64,000 bases of DNA from a candidate division KSB1 bacterium (GCA_024655945.1 JANLFK010000013.1:1-64000), one strand, 5' to 3'. Shown: positions 54,926 to 62,857, counted from the stretch's first letter. Notes: generated by a model not told the origin, from the letters alone. Translations and numbers: made by a program.

Positions 54926-55549
54926 TCACAGCTCACCTTCGCGCCCCGCTCGCCCGACCTTGACCTTGGCGGCCCGCAGCACCTGGCCATCTACCCTGTA
55001 GCCAGGCTGCCACACTTCCAGAAGCAGCCCATCCAACTCTGGCGAACATGGCTCGGTCGCCACGGCCTCATGCAGCTCGGGATCGAAACGCTCTCCGACC
55101 TCGCCGAAACGCTGCAGGCCGCTGTCGGTAAGAACGCGCCGCAGCTTCTCGGCAACCTGACGCAGGCCAGTTGCTGCACCGCCTTGCTCCTGTCCGTGGT
55201 AAGCGAGCAGATTGTCGAAATCGTCCAACACCGGCAATAGGGCCCTGAGCACCTCGCGCCGGCCCGCAGCGGCGAAATCGGCGCGCTCACGTTCCACACG
55301 CCGTTTGTAGTTGACAAAGTCCGCCTGGGTACGACGCAGTTGATCAAGGTAAGTGGCAGCGCTCTCCGCCAGCTTCTGTTCCGCAGGGTGCTCGCTTTCG
55401 CCGCCGACAATCTGCACAGGGATGATCTCCTCACGCGCCTCCTCGCCGCTGCCCTGGGCCCCGGCGTCTACGGAGATGCGGGCCTCTTCTGCGCTCGGCA
55501 CCATCTGTTCGTCATTTTCTCGCATAACCAGTCTTTCGCATTTCGCCAT
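54926..55549 (-). CDS. grpE: GrpE nucleotide-exchange factor
   Basis: 207 residues. An acidic variable N-terminus is followed by a long coiled coil ([22 protein letters not shown]) and the beta domain with [13 protein letters not shown] and [21 protein letters not shown]. It releases ADP from DnaK. The first ATG (55549) is only 11 bases after a strong hairpin and has no clear Shine-Dalgarno; a second ATG at MRENDEQM nine codons in is an alternative start. Confidence 0.96.
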   Translation of the reverse strand: MAKCERLVMRENDEQMVPSAEEARISVDAGAQGSGEEAREEIIPVQIVGGESEHPAEQKLAESAATYLDQLRRTQADFVNYKRRVERERADFAAAGRREVLRALLPVLDDFDNLLAYHGQEQGGAATGLRQVAEKLRRVLTDSGLQRFGEVGERFDPELHEAVATEPCSPELDGLLLEVWQPGYRVDGQVLRAAKVKVGRAGREGEL

Positions 55550-55560
55550 CTATACAAAAC

Positions 55561-55591
55561 GTGAGTACCCCATTTGAGGTGGGGTACTCAC
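55561..55591. promoter_or_regulatory. Perfect 12-bp inverted repeat in front of grpE
   Basis: GTGAGTACCCCA (55561-55572) and TGGGGTACTCAC (55580-55591) with a 7-base loop, then GTTTTGT on the minus strand, 11 bases before the grpE ATG. It could terminate hsp20 mRNA, bind a repressor, or act as an RNA thermometer. It is not CIRCE. Confidence 0.6.
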
Positions 55592-55661
55592 GAAGCCCTC
55601 ATTCACGCGGCGGGAACGCCGCATCGGTCCAGAAGGACAGCCGCTGTTGTCGCACTCAGGA

Positions 55662-56105
55662 TCACTGGACGCTGATCGGGATTTCCTTGGGCCGCGCCTC
55701 CTCCTTCTTCGGCAGCTCGATCCTGAGCACACCGTCCTTGTAGGAGGCCTTCACCTTCGAAGCGTCCACCGAGGCCGGCAGGCTGAAGGACCGACGGAAG
55801 CTCCCGTACACACGCTCCAGCCGATGGTAGTTCTCCTGCTTCGCCTCCTTCTCCTGATGCTTCTCCCCCTTGAGCATCAGCACGTTGTCCTGGATGGAGA
55901 TCTTGATGTCATCCTTCTTCATGCCGGGAACTTCGGCGGTCACAATCACCGCATCCTCGGTCTCGCAAATGTCCACGCTGGGACTCCACATGCCGGTCTC
56001 GACCTCACGGCCCGGGAACCCATGGAAGAAGTCATCGATGAAGCGATCCATGTCCTCCTGGAGCCGATACAGGTCACGCCACGGACGCCATCTGACGATT
56101 GCCAT
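55662..56105 (-). CDS. Hsp20 small heat-shock protein (proximal copy)
   Basis: 147 residues. An N-terminal arm (RWRPWRDLYRLQEDMDRFIDDFFHGF) precedes an alpha-crystallin domain (WSPSVDICETEDAVIVTAEVPGMKKDDIKISI...DGVLRIELPKKE) and a C-terminal PISVQ extension with an I-x-V-type tail. It holds unfolding proteins for DnaK/ClpB. The gene has a perfect sigma-54 promoter ~70 bp upstream with TGACAG repeats above it, and it is followed by grpE-dnaJ. Confidence 0.96.
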   Translation of the reverse strand: MAIVRWRPWRDLYRLQEDMDRFIDDFFHGFPGREVETGMWSPSVDICETEDAVIVTAEVPGMKKDDIKISIQDNVLMLKGEKHQEKEAKQENYHRLERVYGSFRRSFSLPASVDASKVKASYKDGVLRIELPKKEEARPKEIPISVQ

Positions 56106-56175
56106 GACCTCTCACCTCCTGCTTTTGCTTGATTCCCTCTATCTTGAACCCCCGCACATGTTCGCCCCACGTAGC

Positions 56176-56192
56176 TGCAACAAGCGTGCCAA
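56176..56192 (-). promoter_or_regulatory. Sigma-54 promoter of the proximal hsp20
   Basis: Minus strand TTGGCAC-GCTTG-TTGCA matches the YTGGCACG-N4-TTGCW consensus at every fixed position. The start is expected near 56164, ~60 bases before the ATG, in the 344-base gene-free stretch 56106-56449. Confidence 0.85.
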
Positions 56193-56253
56193 CAAGCAGA
56201 TCGCCGCGGCAAGCTTGGCACTTTCAAAGCCTTAGGTCACCATGCGGATTTCT

Positions 56254-56319
56254 CTGTCCTGCAAGGGGAGCATGACAGAAGTGGCAGGTCGCCGCCTTCG
56301 CCTGACAGACAGGTGACAG
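56254..56319. promoter_or_regulatory. TGACAG/CTGTC repeats above the hsp20 sigma-54 promoter
   Basis: TGACAG at 56273-56278, 56303-56308 and 56314-56319, the last two as a direct repeat with N5 spacing, and CTGTC at 56254-56258. They lie ~65-125 bp above the -24 element, the usual place for enhancer sites. Confidence 0.6.
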
Positions 56320-56449
56320 ACTTGAAGGCAGACTCGAAGGAAAAACGCTACGCCTGCGCCCTCTGGACCGATCGCAACCGACTAAGGCCAGCGGAGAGGC
56401 TGAAGGAGACGTGGCTGCACCCCATGGTGCAGCCCGCACAACCCCAAGC

Positions 56450-57127
56450 TCAGTCCCGCGAGCTGCGCAGCATGATCAAGCGGAGCAGCTGCACCAGGGC
56501 CACCGCGGTGGCAGCGATGTAGGTGAGCGCTGCGGCGCTCAACACCTTCCGCGCCCCTCCCACCTCGCTTTCGCTCAGGAAGCCAGCCGACTGCAGACGC
56601 GCTAAGGCCCGCCTGCTGGCATCGAACTCTACCGGCAGGGTCACCACCTGGAAAAGCACCGCCCCGGCAAAGAACAGGATTCCCAGAGTCATCAAACTGG
56701 GGATGCTCAGCAGCAGACCCACCAAGAAGAGCGGAATCGCCAGCGAGGAGCCAAAGTTCGCCAAGGCCACGATGCTGTGGCGGAGACGCAAGGGTAGGTA
56801 CCCGGTGGCGTGCTGCTCAGCGTGTCCTGTCTCATGGGCTGCCACCCCCAAAGCCGCTATCGAATCAGAGGCGTAGACACCCGAAGAGAGCCGGAGAACC
56901 TTTCTCACCGGATCGTAGTGGTCCGAAAGGGTGCCGCTCGTCTCTTCCACCGTCACATCGTTAATATTGCTCGCTCGAAGCAGTCGGTTTGCCACCTGTG
57001 CGCCCGTAAGGCCGGCGGCGGCGCGGATTTGGCTGAAACGTTGGTAGGTAGAGCGCACCTTGTACTGGGCGTACAAGGCCAGCGCCATCGCAGGTAGCAG
57101 GAGCCAATCGTAGGGTGAATAGAACAT
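56450..57127 (-). CDS. YugP-type zinc metallopeptidase
   Basis: 225 residues. An N-terminal membrane helix (WLLLPAMALALYAQY) and the zinc motif HETGHAEQHATGY (HExxH, ~95-102) are followed by two membrane helices (LAIPLFLVGLLLSI; LGILFFAGAVLFQVVTLPVEFDASRRAL), typical of the YugP/DUF neutral zinc protease family. The PVEFDASRRA segment is the family signature. It lies between the two hsp20 genes, consistent with membrane-protein quality control. Confidence 0.92.
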   Translation of the reverse strand: MFYSPYDWLLLPAMALALYAQYKVRSTYQRFSQIRAAAGLTGAQVANRLLRASNINDVTVEETSGTLSDHYDPVRKVLRLSSGVYASDSIAALGVAAHETGHAEQHATGYLPLRLRHSIVALANFGSSLAIPLFLVGLLLSIPSLMTLGILFFAGAVLFQVVTLPVEFDASRRALARLQSAGFLSESEVGGARKVLSAAALTYIAATAVALVQLLRLIMLRSSRD

Positions 57128-57295
57128 CGCCGCGTTACCTCCTCTCGGTTAGGGTCAGCAAGGTTTGGGATTTCTTGGCCACTGGTGCTCATTTGACTGT
57201 CGCTTCGTGCTTCGAGTTCCTTTTTCCAGAAAACAGTGAGGGGCCCCTGCCCACCGTGCGGCCCAGCGGGACCCCTCTGTGCGCAACTCTTCTGC

Positions 57296-57724
57296 TCAGT
57301 CGGCAACCACTTCGATGGACTTCGGCTTGGCCGCCTCGCTCTTGTGCAGGATGACCTTGAGCACGCCATCACGCAGCTGTGCCTCGATGCGCGCCGGGTC
57401 GATGGTGGACGGCACGTGCAGGCTGCGGCAGAAACGGCCGTAGACGCGCTCGCTCAGGTACGGCGTCTGCACCGTCTCCTTTTTCTTCTCGCCGCTGATG
57501 ACGATCAGACCGTCGTGGTAGTTGACCTTGACGTCTTCCTTCTTCACGCCCGGCAGGTCCAGCGAGACAATCCACTCACTTTCCGTCTCAACCACATCCA
57601 TGCGGGGAGCCCAGTTGCATTCATCGATCTTCTCGGATTCGCCCAGGCCCATCTCGTTCAACCAGCGCGCCCACCGCTCTGCGCGGCGAAGTGCTCTCTC
57701 GCGCAACACATCCCAATCTTGCAT
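57296..57724 (-). CDS. Hsp20 small heat-shock protein (distal copy)
   Basis: 142 residues. The alpha-crystallin domain includes WAPRMDVVETESEWIVSLDLPGVKKEDVKVNYHDGLIVISGEKK and RIEAQLRDGVLKVILHKSE, ending KSIEVVAD with an I-x-V tail. The ATG at 57724 is favoured because AAGGAG lies six bases before it; one at 57730 directly abuts the site. A perfect sigma-54 promoter and a TGACAG palindrome lie upstream. It is the more divergent of the two hsp20 copies. Confidence 0.95.
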   Translation of the reverse strand: MQDWDVLRERALRRAERWARWLNEMGLGESEKIDECNWAPRMDVVETESEWIVSLDLPGVKKEDVKVNYHDGLIVISGEKKKETVQTPYLSERVYGRFCRSLHVPSTIDPARIEAQLRDGVLKVILHKSEAAKPKSIEVVAD

Positions 57725-57776
57725 AGCCATCTCCTTCACCTCCTCTTTTCGTGATGACCACTTCGCCCCATGGAGG

Positions 57777-57793
57777 TGCAACCCCTGTGCCAA
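57777..57793 (-). promoter_or_regulatory. Sigma-54 promoter of the distal hsp20
   Basis: Minus strand TTGGCAC-AGGGG-TTGCA, a full match of the TGGCAC-N5-TTGC core. Start near 57765, ~40 bases before the ATG. Confidence 0.85.
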
Positions 57794-57892
57794 GGCGCGC
57801 GGTGCTCACTGAGCAGGTCGCAAGGCTTGCATAATCAGTGCTCTAAAGTCTTGGCGTCCCCCTTGTCGATGTCGCTGCCAATGGTGCCACAG

Positions 57893-57909
57893 TGACAGCC
57901 TTCCTGTCA
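57893..57909. promoter_or_regulatory. TGACAG-N5-CTGTCA palindrome above the distal hsp20
   Basis: A perfect inverted repeat, TGACAG (57893-57898) and CTGTCA (57904-57909), centred ~109 bp above the -24 element, almost the same distance as the palindrome above dnaK. Confidence 0.65.
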
Positions 57910-57946
57910 GGCCGCTTGCCGTGCCATCAGCAGGGGGAGGCTCCTT

Positions 57947-58846
57947 TCAAAACGCCGCGAGAAGGTTCCTCTCCACCCCAAGGATGCGGAGGAACTCCTT
58001 TGCCACCGGTGACAAATATTTGCCTTTCCGAATGGCCACCCCGTAGCCCAGCTCGCCAAGGTACTCAGTCACCGGGATCATCGCCAAAGGTTGGGCATCT
58101 TGGACAGACAGGGAAATGCCTGAGATAATGGTCACGCCAAGCCCTCTGCGCACGTACTCCTTGATGACCTCGGCTCCCCCGGCCTCAATTCTGACCGTGG
58201 GCCACAAGCCGGCGCGTTCGAACACCTCGTCGATGCACCGCCTGATGGAGTTGCAACGCTCGTACAGGATGAGGGGCTCCTGGGCAATCTCCCGGAGTGT
58301 GACTCGGGCGCGCCCGGCAAGACGATGGCCCGGCGCAGTGCAGAGGAAGATGTCGTAGCGGGCGATCTCAAAGAAATCCATGCCGGCGAAATCGTTCCAG
58401 GAAGCCGTGATGCCAAAGTCGATTTCCCCGGCCAGGACCATAGCCAGGATCTCACTGTCCAGGATGCGGTTCATGATGGTCACCTGCACGTCCGGGTGGC
58501 GCCTCTGGAACTCCTCGACGCACTGCGGCAATCGGTACATCATGAACCCTCGGTAGGCAGCAAGAGCACTCCGTCTGCTCCCCTTGTGCGCGAGCTCGAC
58601 AAAGTGTGCCTCCAAGTCGTCCAGTTTCCGGATGACGGCGGCGGCATACTCGAACAGGACCTTCCCGTTTTCGGTGAGCTGGATGCCCTTGCCCACGCGT
58701 TCATAGAGCTTGACCCCCAGCTCAGCCTCCAACGCCTTCACCTGGTGGCTGATGGCCGACTGGCCGACGTTCAAGCACCGGGCGGCGAGGGAAAAGCTGT
58801 TGTAGCGCGCACTCCAATAGAAACCCGCCAGCTGTTGCAACTGCAT
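57947..58846 (-). CDS. LysR-family transcriptional regulator (CysB-like)
   Basis: 299 residues. The N-terminal winged HTH is SLAARCLNVGQSAISHQVKALEAELGVKLYER. A C-terminal periplasmic-binding-like effector domain follows (VQVTIMNRILDSEILAMVLAGEIDFGITA; LGVTIISGISLSVQDAQPLAMIPV), resembling CysB/Cbl. It probably senses a small metabolite and is transcribed away from the unknown gene and OPT transporter, with a LysR-type operator between. Ligand unknown. Confidence 0.93.
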   Translation of the reverse strand: MQLQQLAGFYWSARYNSFSLAARCLNVGQSAISHQVKALEAELGVKLYERVGKGIQLTENGKVLFEYAAAVIRKLDDLEAHFVELAHKGSRRSALAAYRGFMMYRLPQCVEEFQRRHPDVQVTIMNRILDSEILAMVLAGEIDFGITASWNDFAGMDFFEIARYDIFLCTAPGHRLAGRARVTLREIAQEPLILYERCNSIRRCIDEVFERAGLWPTVRIEAGGAEVIKEYVRRGLGVTIISGISLSVQDAQPLAMIPVTEYLGELGYGVAIRKGKYLSPVAKEFLRILGVERNLLAAF

Positions 58847-58938
58847 CTCTCTTCTCCCCTCGTTCTCTCACCCCAAGGCGGCGTCGCGCAGCACTCGCCC
58901 AAGACGCCGCGGAAACATCAACGGGATACATGAACAGA

Positions 58939-58958
58939 GATACGATATAAATCGCATC
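58939..58958. promoter_or_regulatory. LysR-type operator between divergent genes
   Basis: GATACGAT-ATAA-ATCGCATC, an inverted repeat with one mismatch and a T-N11-A core (AT...AT), between the LysR gene and the plus-strand gene, just upstream of the plus-strand -35 box. Confidence 0.6.
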
Positions 58959-58964
58959 GATGCC

Positions 58965-58993
58965 TTGCATTCATGAAAAGGTTTTGTTATACT
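58965..58993 (+). promoter_or_regulatory. Sigma-70 promoter of the unknown gene
   Basis: TTGCAT (58965-58970), 17-base spacer, TATACT (58988-58993). The start is near 59000, ~56 bases before the Shine-Dalgarno-led ATG at 59056. Confidence 0.75.
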
Positions 58994-59055
58994 GCGTCCG
59001 GGGCAAGCCATTTTCCCGCGACCGCCCAAAAATGCACTCGGCGATGAGAAAGGAG

Positions 59056-59079
59056 ATGGCCATGAGCGCAACTACCTGA
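59056..59079 (+). other. Seven-codon ORF at the natural start of the unknown gene (in-frame TGA)
   Basis: AAAGGAG directly precedes ATG 59056. The frame MAMSATT ends at TGA 59077-59079 but is in the same frame as the downstream gene. Past the TGA it continues PHLLAGHVIPPLLRP. This is either a lesion in codon 8 of a 276-residue gene or a leader peptide. Confidence 0.6.
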
Positions 59080-59100
59080 CCTCATCTACTTGCGGGCCAT

Positions 59101-59886
59101 GTGATCCCGCCGCTTCTCCGTCCACTCCCTGCCCTTTTCGTGTGCGCAGAGCACAGCAACGAACGGCCGGAGCGTGCAGGTGCAGCTTTTCTGCGTGACG
59201 TCTATGGGTGGCACCGGTCCTGTCTGATTGCACTCATTGAGAAGGCGGCGGAGTTGGCTGGCCTCGAGCCATCCTCTTGGCGCGAGCTGGAGGAGCAAGC
59301 ACGCGCCCTGCCAGAGGAACTGTCTGCCGAGCTGGGCACGCGCATGGGAGCACTGGACCTGGAGCTGGCCCACCTCTCGGAGGTGCACCGCACTGCTCTC
59401 AGGCAGGCGTACAACATGCATCCAGAGGTATTTCGCCACATCTACCGCAGCCATGTGCCCCCTTGGAAGGTGGCCCTCATCTACTCCCGCCCGGATGATG
59501 AGCAAGTGCCAAAGCTCCTTGAGACCCTGAGCCAGCGTTGCTACTACGACGCCAAGTCGGCAACCGACCACTACCTGGCGGCCATGGCGCGCTGGGCGGA
59601 CGTCGTGCTCTTTGCGCCGCGCTGGGAACCCGTTTCGCCTGACGCCATTGCCCTCCTGAGGCACAGCGGCGTGCCCTTCCTTGTCCTGGTCAACCTGGGC
59701 AGCGACGTCACCGGGGTGGACATGGACCAGGTTCGTATGGCGGCTCTGTATCAACGCAACGCCATACCGGTATTGCACCGACCGTTTCCGGCTATCCGGC
59801 TTTTTCAAAGAATTGACCGCGATCTGCTTCTCCATCGGCTGCAGGTTGCGGAGAAAGAGCCGCAGCGGGCCGGACGGGTCATTTGA
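59101..59886 (+). CDS. Unknown protein divergent from lysR (5' end interrupted by TGA)
   Basis: 261 residues from GTG 59101, or 276 if the frame is read from 59056 through the TGA at codon 8. The GTG has no Shine-Dalgarno, so 59056 is the natural start. The body begins LPALFVCAEHSNERPERAGAAFLRDVYGWHRS, then helical stretches (LEEQARALPEELSAELGTRMGALDLELAHLSEVHR). A Rossmann-like alternation follows (VALIYSRPDDEQVPKLLETL; VVLFAPRWEPVSPDAIALLRHSGVPFLVLVNLGSDVTG). I do not recognise the family. It is transcribed towards the OPT transporter and lies under the LysR operator. Confidence 0.6.
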   Translation: MIPPLLRPLPALFVCAEHSNERPERAGAAFLRDVYGWHRSCLIALIEKAAELAGLEPSSWRELEEQARALPEELSAELGTRMGALDLELAHLSEVHRTALRQAYNMHPEVFRHIYRSHVPPWKVALIYSRPDDEQVPKLLETLSQRCYYDAKSATDHYLAAMARWADVVLFAPRWEPVSPDAIALLRHSGVPFLVLVNLGSDVTGVDMDQVRMAALYQRNAIPVLHRPFPAIRLFQRIDRDLLLHRLQVAEKEPQRAGRVI

Positions 59887-60152
59887 GAGCCAGGGCGCGC
59901 CGGGTACACACCGCTCCGGCGTGTCCTGCCATCCCGCCAACTTGCTCGCCTGCCCTCCCGGGCGTCGAGTGCAAATTTAACCGACTCCTTCCTCCTTTGC
60001 AAGTGGTTTTCGGCTTTCTGATGAGCGCAAAGAGCTTCGGGAGACCTTTTCCTGCTTGCGCGCTATGCGGATTTTGCGTATATTTGGCGCAACCTGACGC
60101 TGCTGAGGTAGCAGAGCAGACTCCTATGTCGAAGGCATATTACGGAGGAGCT

Positions 60153-62153
60153 ATGGAACCGACGCACAAGACCCTGCCGCCAAACGCCTACCGTCCGCTC
60201 AATAAGGGCGAGGTGTACGTGCCTTATGTGCCGCCTTCTCCAGTGCCCGCAGAGGCCAGTGGACGGGCCATCTTCTGGGGCCTGCTCATGGCGGCCGTGT
60301 TTACAGCCGCTGCAGCCTACCTCGGTCTGAAGATCGGCCAGGTCTTCGAAGCCGCAATCCCCATTGCGATCCTGGCAGTGGGACTGGCCGGGCTCTACGC
60401 GCGGCGGAACACCATCCTGGAAAACGTGATCATCCAGTCCATCGGCGCTGCCTCTGGGGTCATCGTGGCGGGGGCGATATTCACCATCCCCGCTCTGTAC
60501 ATCCTCAAGCTGCAGGCCAACTTTTTTCAGATCTTCTTAGCCTCCCTTTTCGGCGGAATTTTGGGCATCCTCTTTCTCATCCCGCTGCGCCGTTACTTTG
60601 TCGCGGAACAGCACGGTCATCTCCCGTTTCCCGAGGCGACGGCCACAACCGAGGTGTTGGTGACCGGGGAGAGTGGCGGAGCGCAAGCGGTTGTCTTGCT
60701 CATTTCTGCCGCGATGGGAGGCATCTACGACTTTGCGGTTGCCACATTTGGCATGTGGGCGGAGGTAATCTCCACGCGCTTGGTGCCATGGGGCGCGGCG
60801 CTTGCCGACAAGGCAAAGTTGGTGCTCAAGCTCAACGCCGGGGCGGCGGTCATGGGCTTGGGCTACATCATCGGCTTGCGCTATGCATCGATCATCTGCG
60901 CCGGGAGCTTCGTTTCCTGGCTGGTGCTCATTCCTCTGACCTGGTTCTTCGGGCAGCACCTGGGCGTCACCCTTCTGCCCGGAAGCTTACCCATCAGTCA
61001 CATGTCTGCCGAGCAGATTTTCACCTCTTATATCCGCCACATCGGCATCGGCGGGATCGCCTGCGCGGGTATCATTGGCATCGCCAAAAACATCAAGATT
61101 ATCGCCCAGGCATTTACCGTGGGCTTCAAGGAGATTTTCGCGGGTAAAGCGGCCAGCACCGGTGGCGACGTTGCCAGGACTGACCGCGACATCCCCATGT
61201 CCGTGCTCCTCCTCCTCATTGGCCTGGTCACCGTGTGCATTCTCCTATTCTTCCGCGCCTGGGTGGTAGCGAGCTGGCTCCATGCGGTGGCGGCGCTGCT
61301 CCTGGCATTAGTCATCGCGTTTCTGTTCACCACGGTGGCTGCGCGCGCCACGGCCATTGTGGGGGTCAACCCCGTTTCCGGCATGACGCTCATGACCCTG
61401 ATTGTCAGCAGCATCATCCTGGTGAAGTTGGGGCTTTCTGGAACAAGCGGCATGCTGTCGGCACTGATCATCGGCACCGTCGTCTGCACTGCGCTCTCCA
61501 TGGCCGGGGGGTTCATCACCGACCTGAAGATCGGCTATTGGATCGGTTCTACGCCGTTCAACCAGGAGCGGCTCAAGTTCTTAGGGGCCCTGGTAGCCTC
61601 CTTGGCCGTGGGCGGCGTCGTGTTGCTCCTCAACAAAGTGTACGGGTTTGTGCCCTCTGAGGAGCACCCCTCGCCGATGGCCGCTCCCCAGGCGAACGCA
61701 ATGGCGGCGGTCCTCAACGTCCTTTTCACCAGCTCGCAAGTGCCGTGGGGCCTGTACGGGGCAGGGGTCTTTATGGCCCTCACGCTGGAGATGATCGGCG
61801 TGCCACCTCTCGCCTTTGCCTTGGGCATGTACCTGCCCATCGAGCTCAACACCCCGCTTATCGTCGGAGGGCTGATCGCTCACTGGGTGGCGCATCGCAG
61901 CAAGGACGAGGCCCTGAACACTGCCCGGCGCGAGAAAGGGACGCTCATCGCCTCGGGCTTCATCGCCGGGGGATCCATCATGGGAGTGGTGAGCGCCTTC
62001 CTGGCACTTGTGGCGGGCGACAGGCTGCACATTGGCCTTGCCGAGACGATGCTCGGCAACTGGCATGTGGGGATGCTGGTGAGTCTTGGGGCTTTCCTCG
62101 GTCTCTGCCTGTTTCTCTACCGTTATGCCATGAGCGCACGGGCACAGCGGTAG
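60153..62153 (+). CDS. OPT-family oligopeptide/metal-chelate transporter
   Basis: 666 residues with about 16 membrane helices. Family segments include FTAAAAYLGLKIGQVFEAAIPIAILAVGL, the PFPEATATTEVLVTGESG loop and the C-terminal GMYLPIELNTPLIVGGLIAHWVAHRS, then LIASGFIAGGSIMGV. OPT proteins use the proton gradient to import peptides or metal chelates; the substrate here is unknown. ATG 60153 follows GGAGGAG closely; the frame opens upstream at 59883 but that part is not membrane-like. It lies ~270 bases after the unknown gene, possibly in one LysR-controlled unit. Confidence 0.9.
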   Translation: MEPTHKTLPPNAYRPLNKGEVYVPYVPPSPVPAEASGRAIFWGLLMAAVFTAAAAYLGLKIGQVFEAAIPIAILAVGLAGLYARRNTILENVIIQSIGAASGVIVAGAIFTIPALYILKLQANFFQIFLASLFGGILGILFLIPLRRYFVAEQHGHLPFPEATATTEVLVTGESGGAQAVVLLISAAMGGIYDFAVATFGMWAEVISTRLVPWGAALADKAKLVLKLNAGAAVMGLGYIIGLRYASIICAGSFVSWLVLIPLTWFFGQHLGVTLLPGSLPISHMSAEQIFTSYIRHIGIGGIACAGIIGIAKNIKIIAQAFTVGFKEIFAGKAASTGGDVARTDRDIPMSVLLLLIGLVTVCILLFFRAWVVASWLHAVAALLLALVIAFLFTTVAARATAIVGVNPVSGMTLMTLIVSSIILVKLGLSGTSGMLSALIIGTVVCTALSMAGGFITDLKIGYWIGSTPFNQERLKFLGALVASLAVGGVVLLLNKVYGFVPSEEHPSPMAAPQANAMAAVLNVLFTSSQVPWGLYGAGVFMALTLEMIGVPPLAFALGMYLPIELNTPLIVGGLIAHWVAHRSKDEALNTARREKGTLIASGFIAGGSIMGVVSAFLALVAGDRLHIGLAETMLGNWHVGMLVSLGAFLGLCLFLYRYAMSARAQR

Positions 62154-62180
62154 GAAGGGCTTGCGTCGCCAAAGACAAAA

Positions 62181-62218
62181 GGGCAGAGGACAGGAGCGAC
62201 AACTCCTGCCCTCTGCCC
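62181..62218. terminator. Bidirectional terminator between OPT and HEAT genes
   Basis: GGGCAGAGGACAGGAG (62181-62196) pairs with 62203-62218 with one mismatch in 16. On the minus strand TTTTGTCTTT follows, so it terminates the HEAT gene well; towards plus there is no U-tract. Confidence 0.75.
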
Positions 62219-62237
62219 ACTGTGCACACACCTTAGG

Positions 62238-62627
62238 TCAGAGCCGGTCTGCCAGCCTGGTGCTTTCCATGGCCTGCACGACTCCTGCCAGCACGCGTCG
62301 CACCGTCTTGTTGACGTCCTGCTTGGCGCGACGGCGCAAGAGCGGCAAGGCCTGCGGGTCGCCGATCTTGCACAGAGCCACCGCGGCAGTAATGCGCGCC
62401 GCATAGTCGAGGTCGTGTTCGACCATCCACATGAGGCGGGGCACCGCCGCCCGGCATTGCCTGTCGCCAAGGAGCTGCGCGGCGCTGGTGCGCACCCCGC
62501 GGTTGCCATCGCTCAGGCAGGCAATCAGGTAGCGCTCGTACTCTCCATTCGGCGCACCGGCCTTCGCCGGAAGGACGCCACACAGGGCGACGATGGCACT
62601 CAGCAGCACAACGCGTGTCGCTTTCAT
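62238..62627 (-). CDS. Exported HEAT-repeat protein
   Basis: 129 residues. A signal peptide (VVLLSAIVALCGVLPAKA-GA) is followed by two to three HEAT/PBS-lyase-like repeats (CLSDGNRGVRTSAAQLLGD; HDLDYAARITAAVALCKIGDPQALPLLRRRAKQDVNKTVRRVLAG). These mediate protein contacts outside the cytoplasm. ATG 62627 follows GGAGG. Partner unknown. Confidence 0.82.
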   Translation of the reverse strand: MKATRVVLLSAIVALCGVLPAKAGAPNGEYERYLIACLSDGNRGVRTSAAQLLGDRQCRAAVPRLMWMVEHDLDYAARITAAVALCKIGDPQALPLLRRRAKQDVNKTVRRVLAGVVQAMESTRLADRL

Positions 62628-62814
62628 CTCATGGGCCTCCTCGGTTTGTTCACCATCCTCCCAGCCCATCTTCAATTCCTATGCCATGACGGACGAAAAG
62701 CGGTTTGGGTGCTCTTTTCGTGGGCATTCTAACCATTTGTGAAGGCAAGAGATGGCAGGTCACAGAAAACGGTTCTGGCTACGCGGCAGAAGTGATTCTG
62801 GGGGGCCTCGGTGA

Positions 62815-62857
62815 AGTGGTACAAATCCCCCATGTCCGCGGCACGGGCCGTACCACT
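62815..62857 (-). terminator. Hairpin at the end of the truncated activator gene
   Basis: AGTGGTAC (62857-62850, minus) pairs perfectly with GTACCACT (62822-62815), with further GC pairing inside. It overlaps the stop codon and lacks a U-tract. Confidence 0.4.

Noticed and set aside
59883-60152. N-terminal extension of the OPT transporter
   Set aside because: The ~90 extra residues are Pro/Ala/Cys-rich and not membrane-like, and a good Shine-Dalgarno precedes the ATG at 60153.
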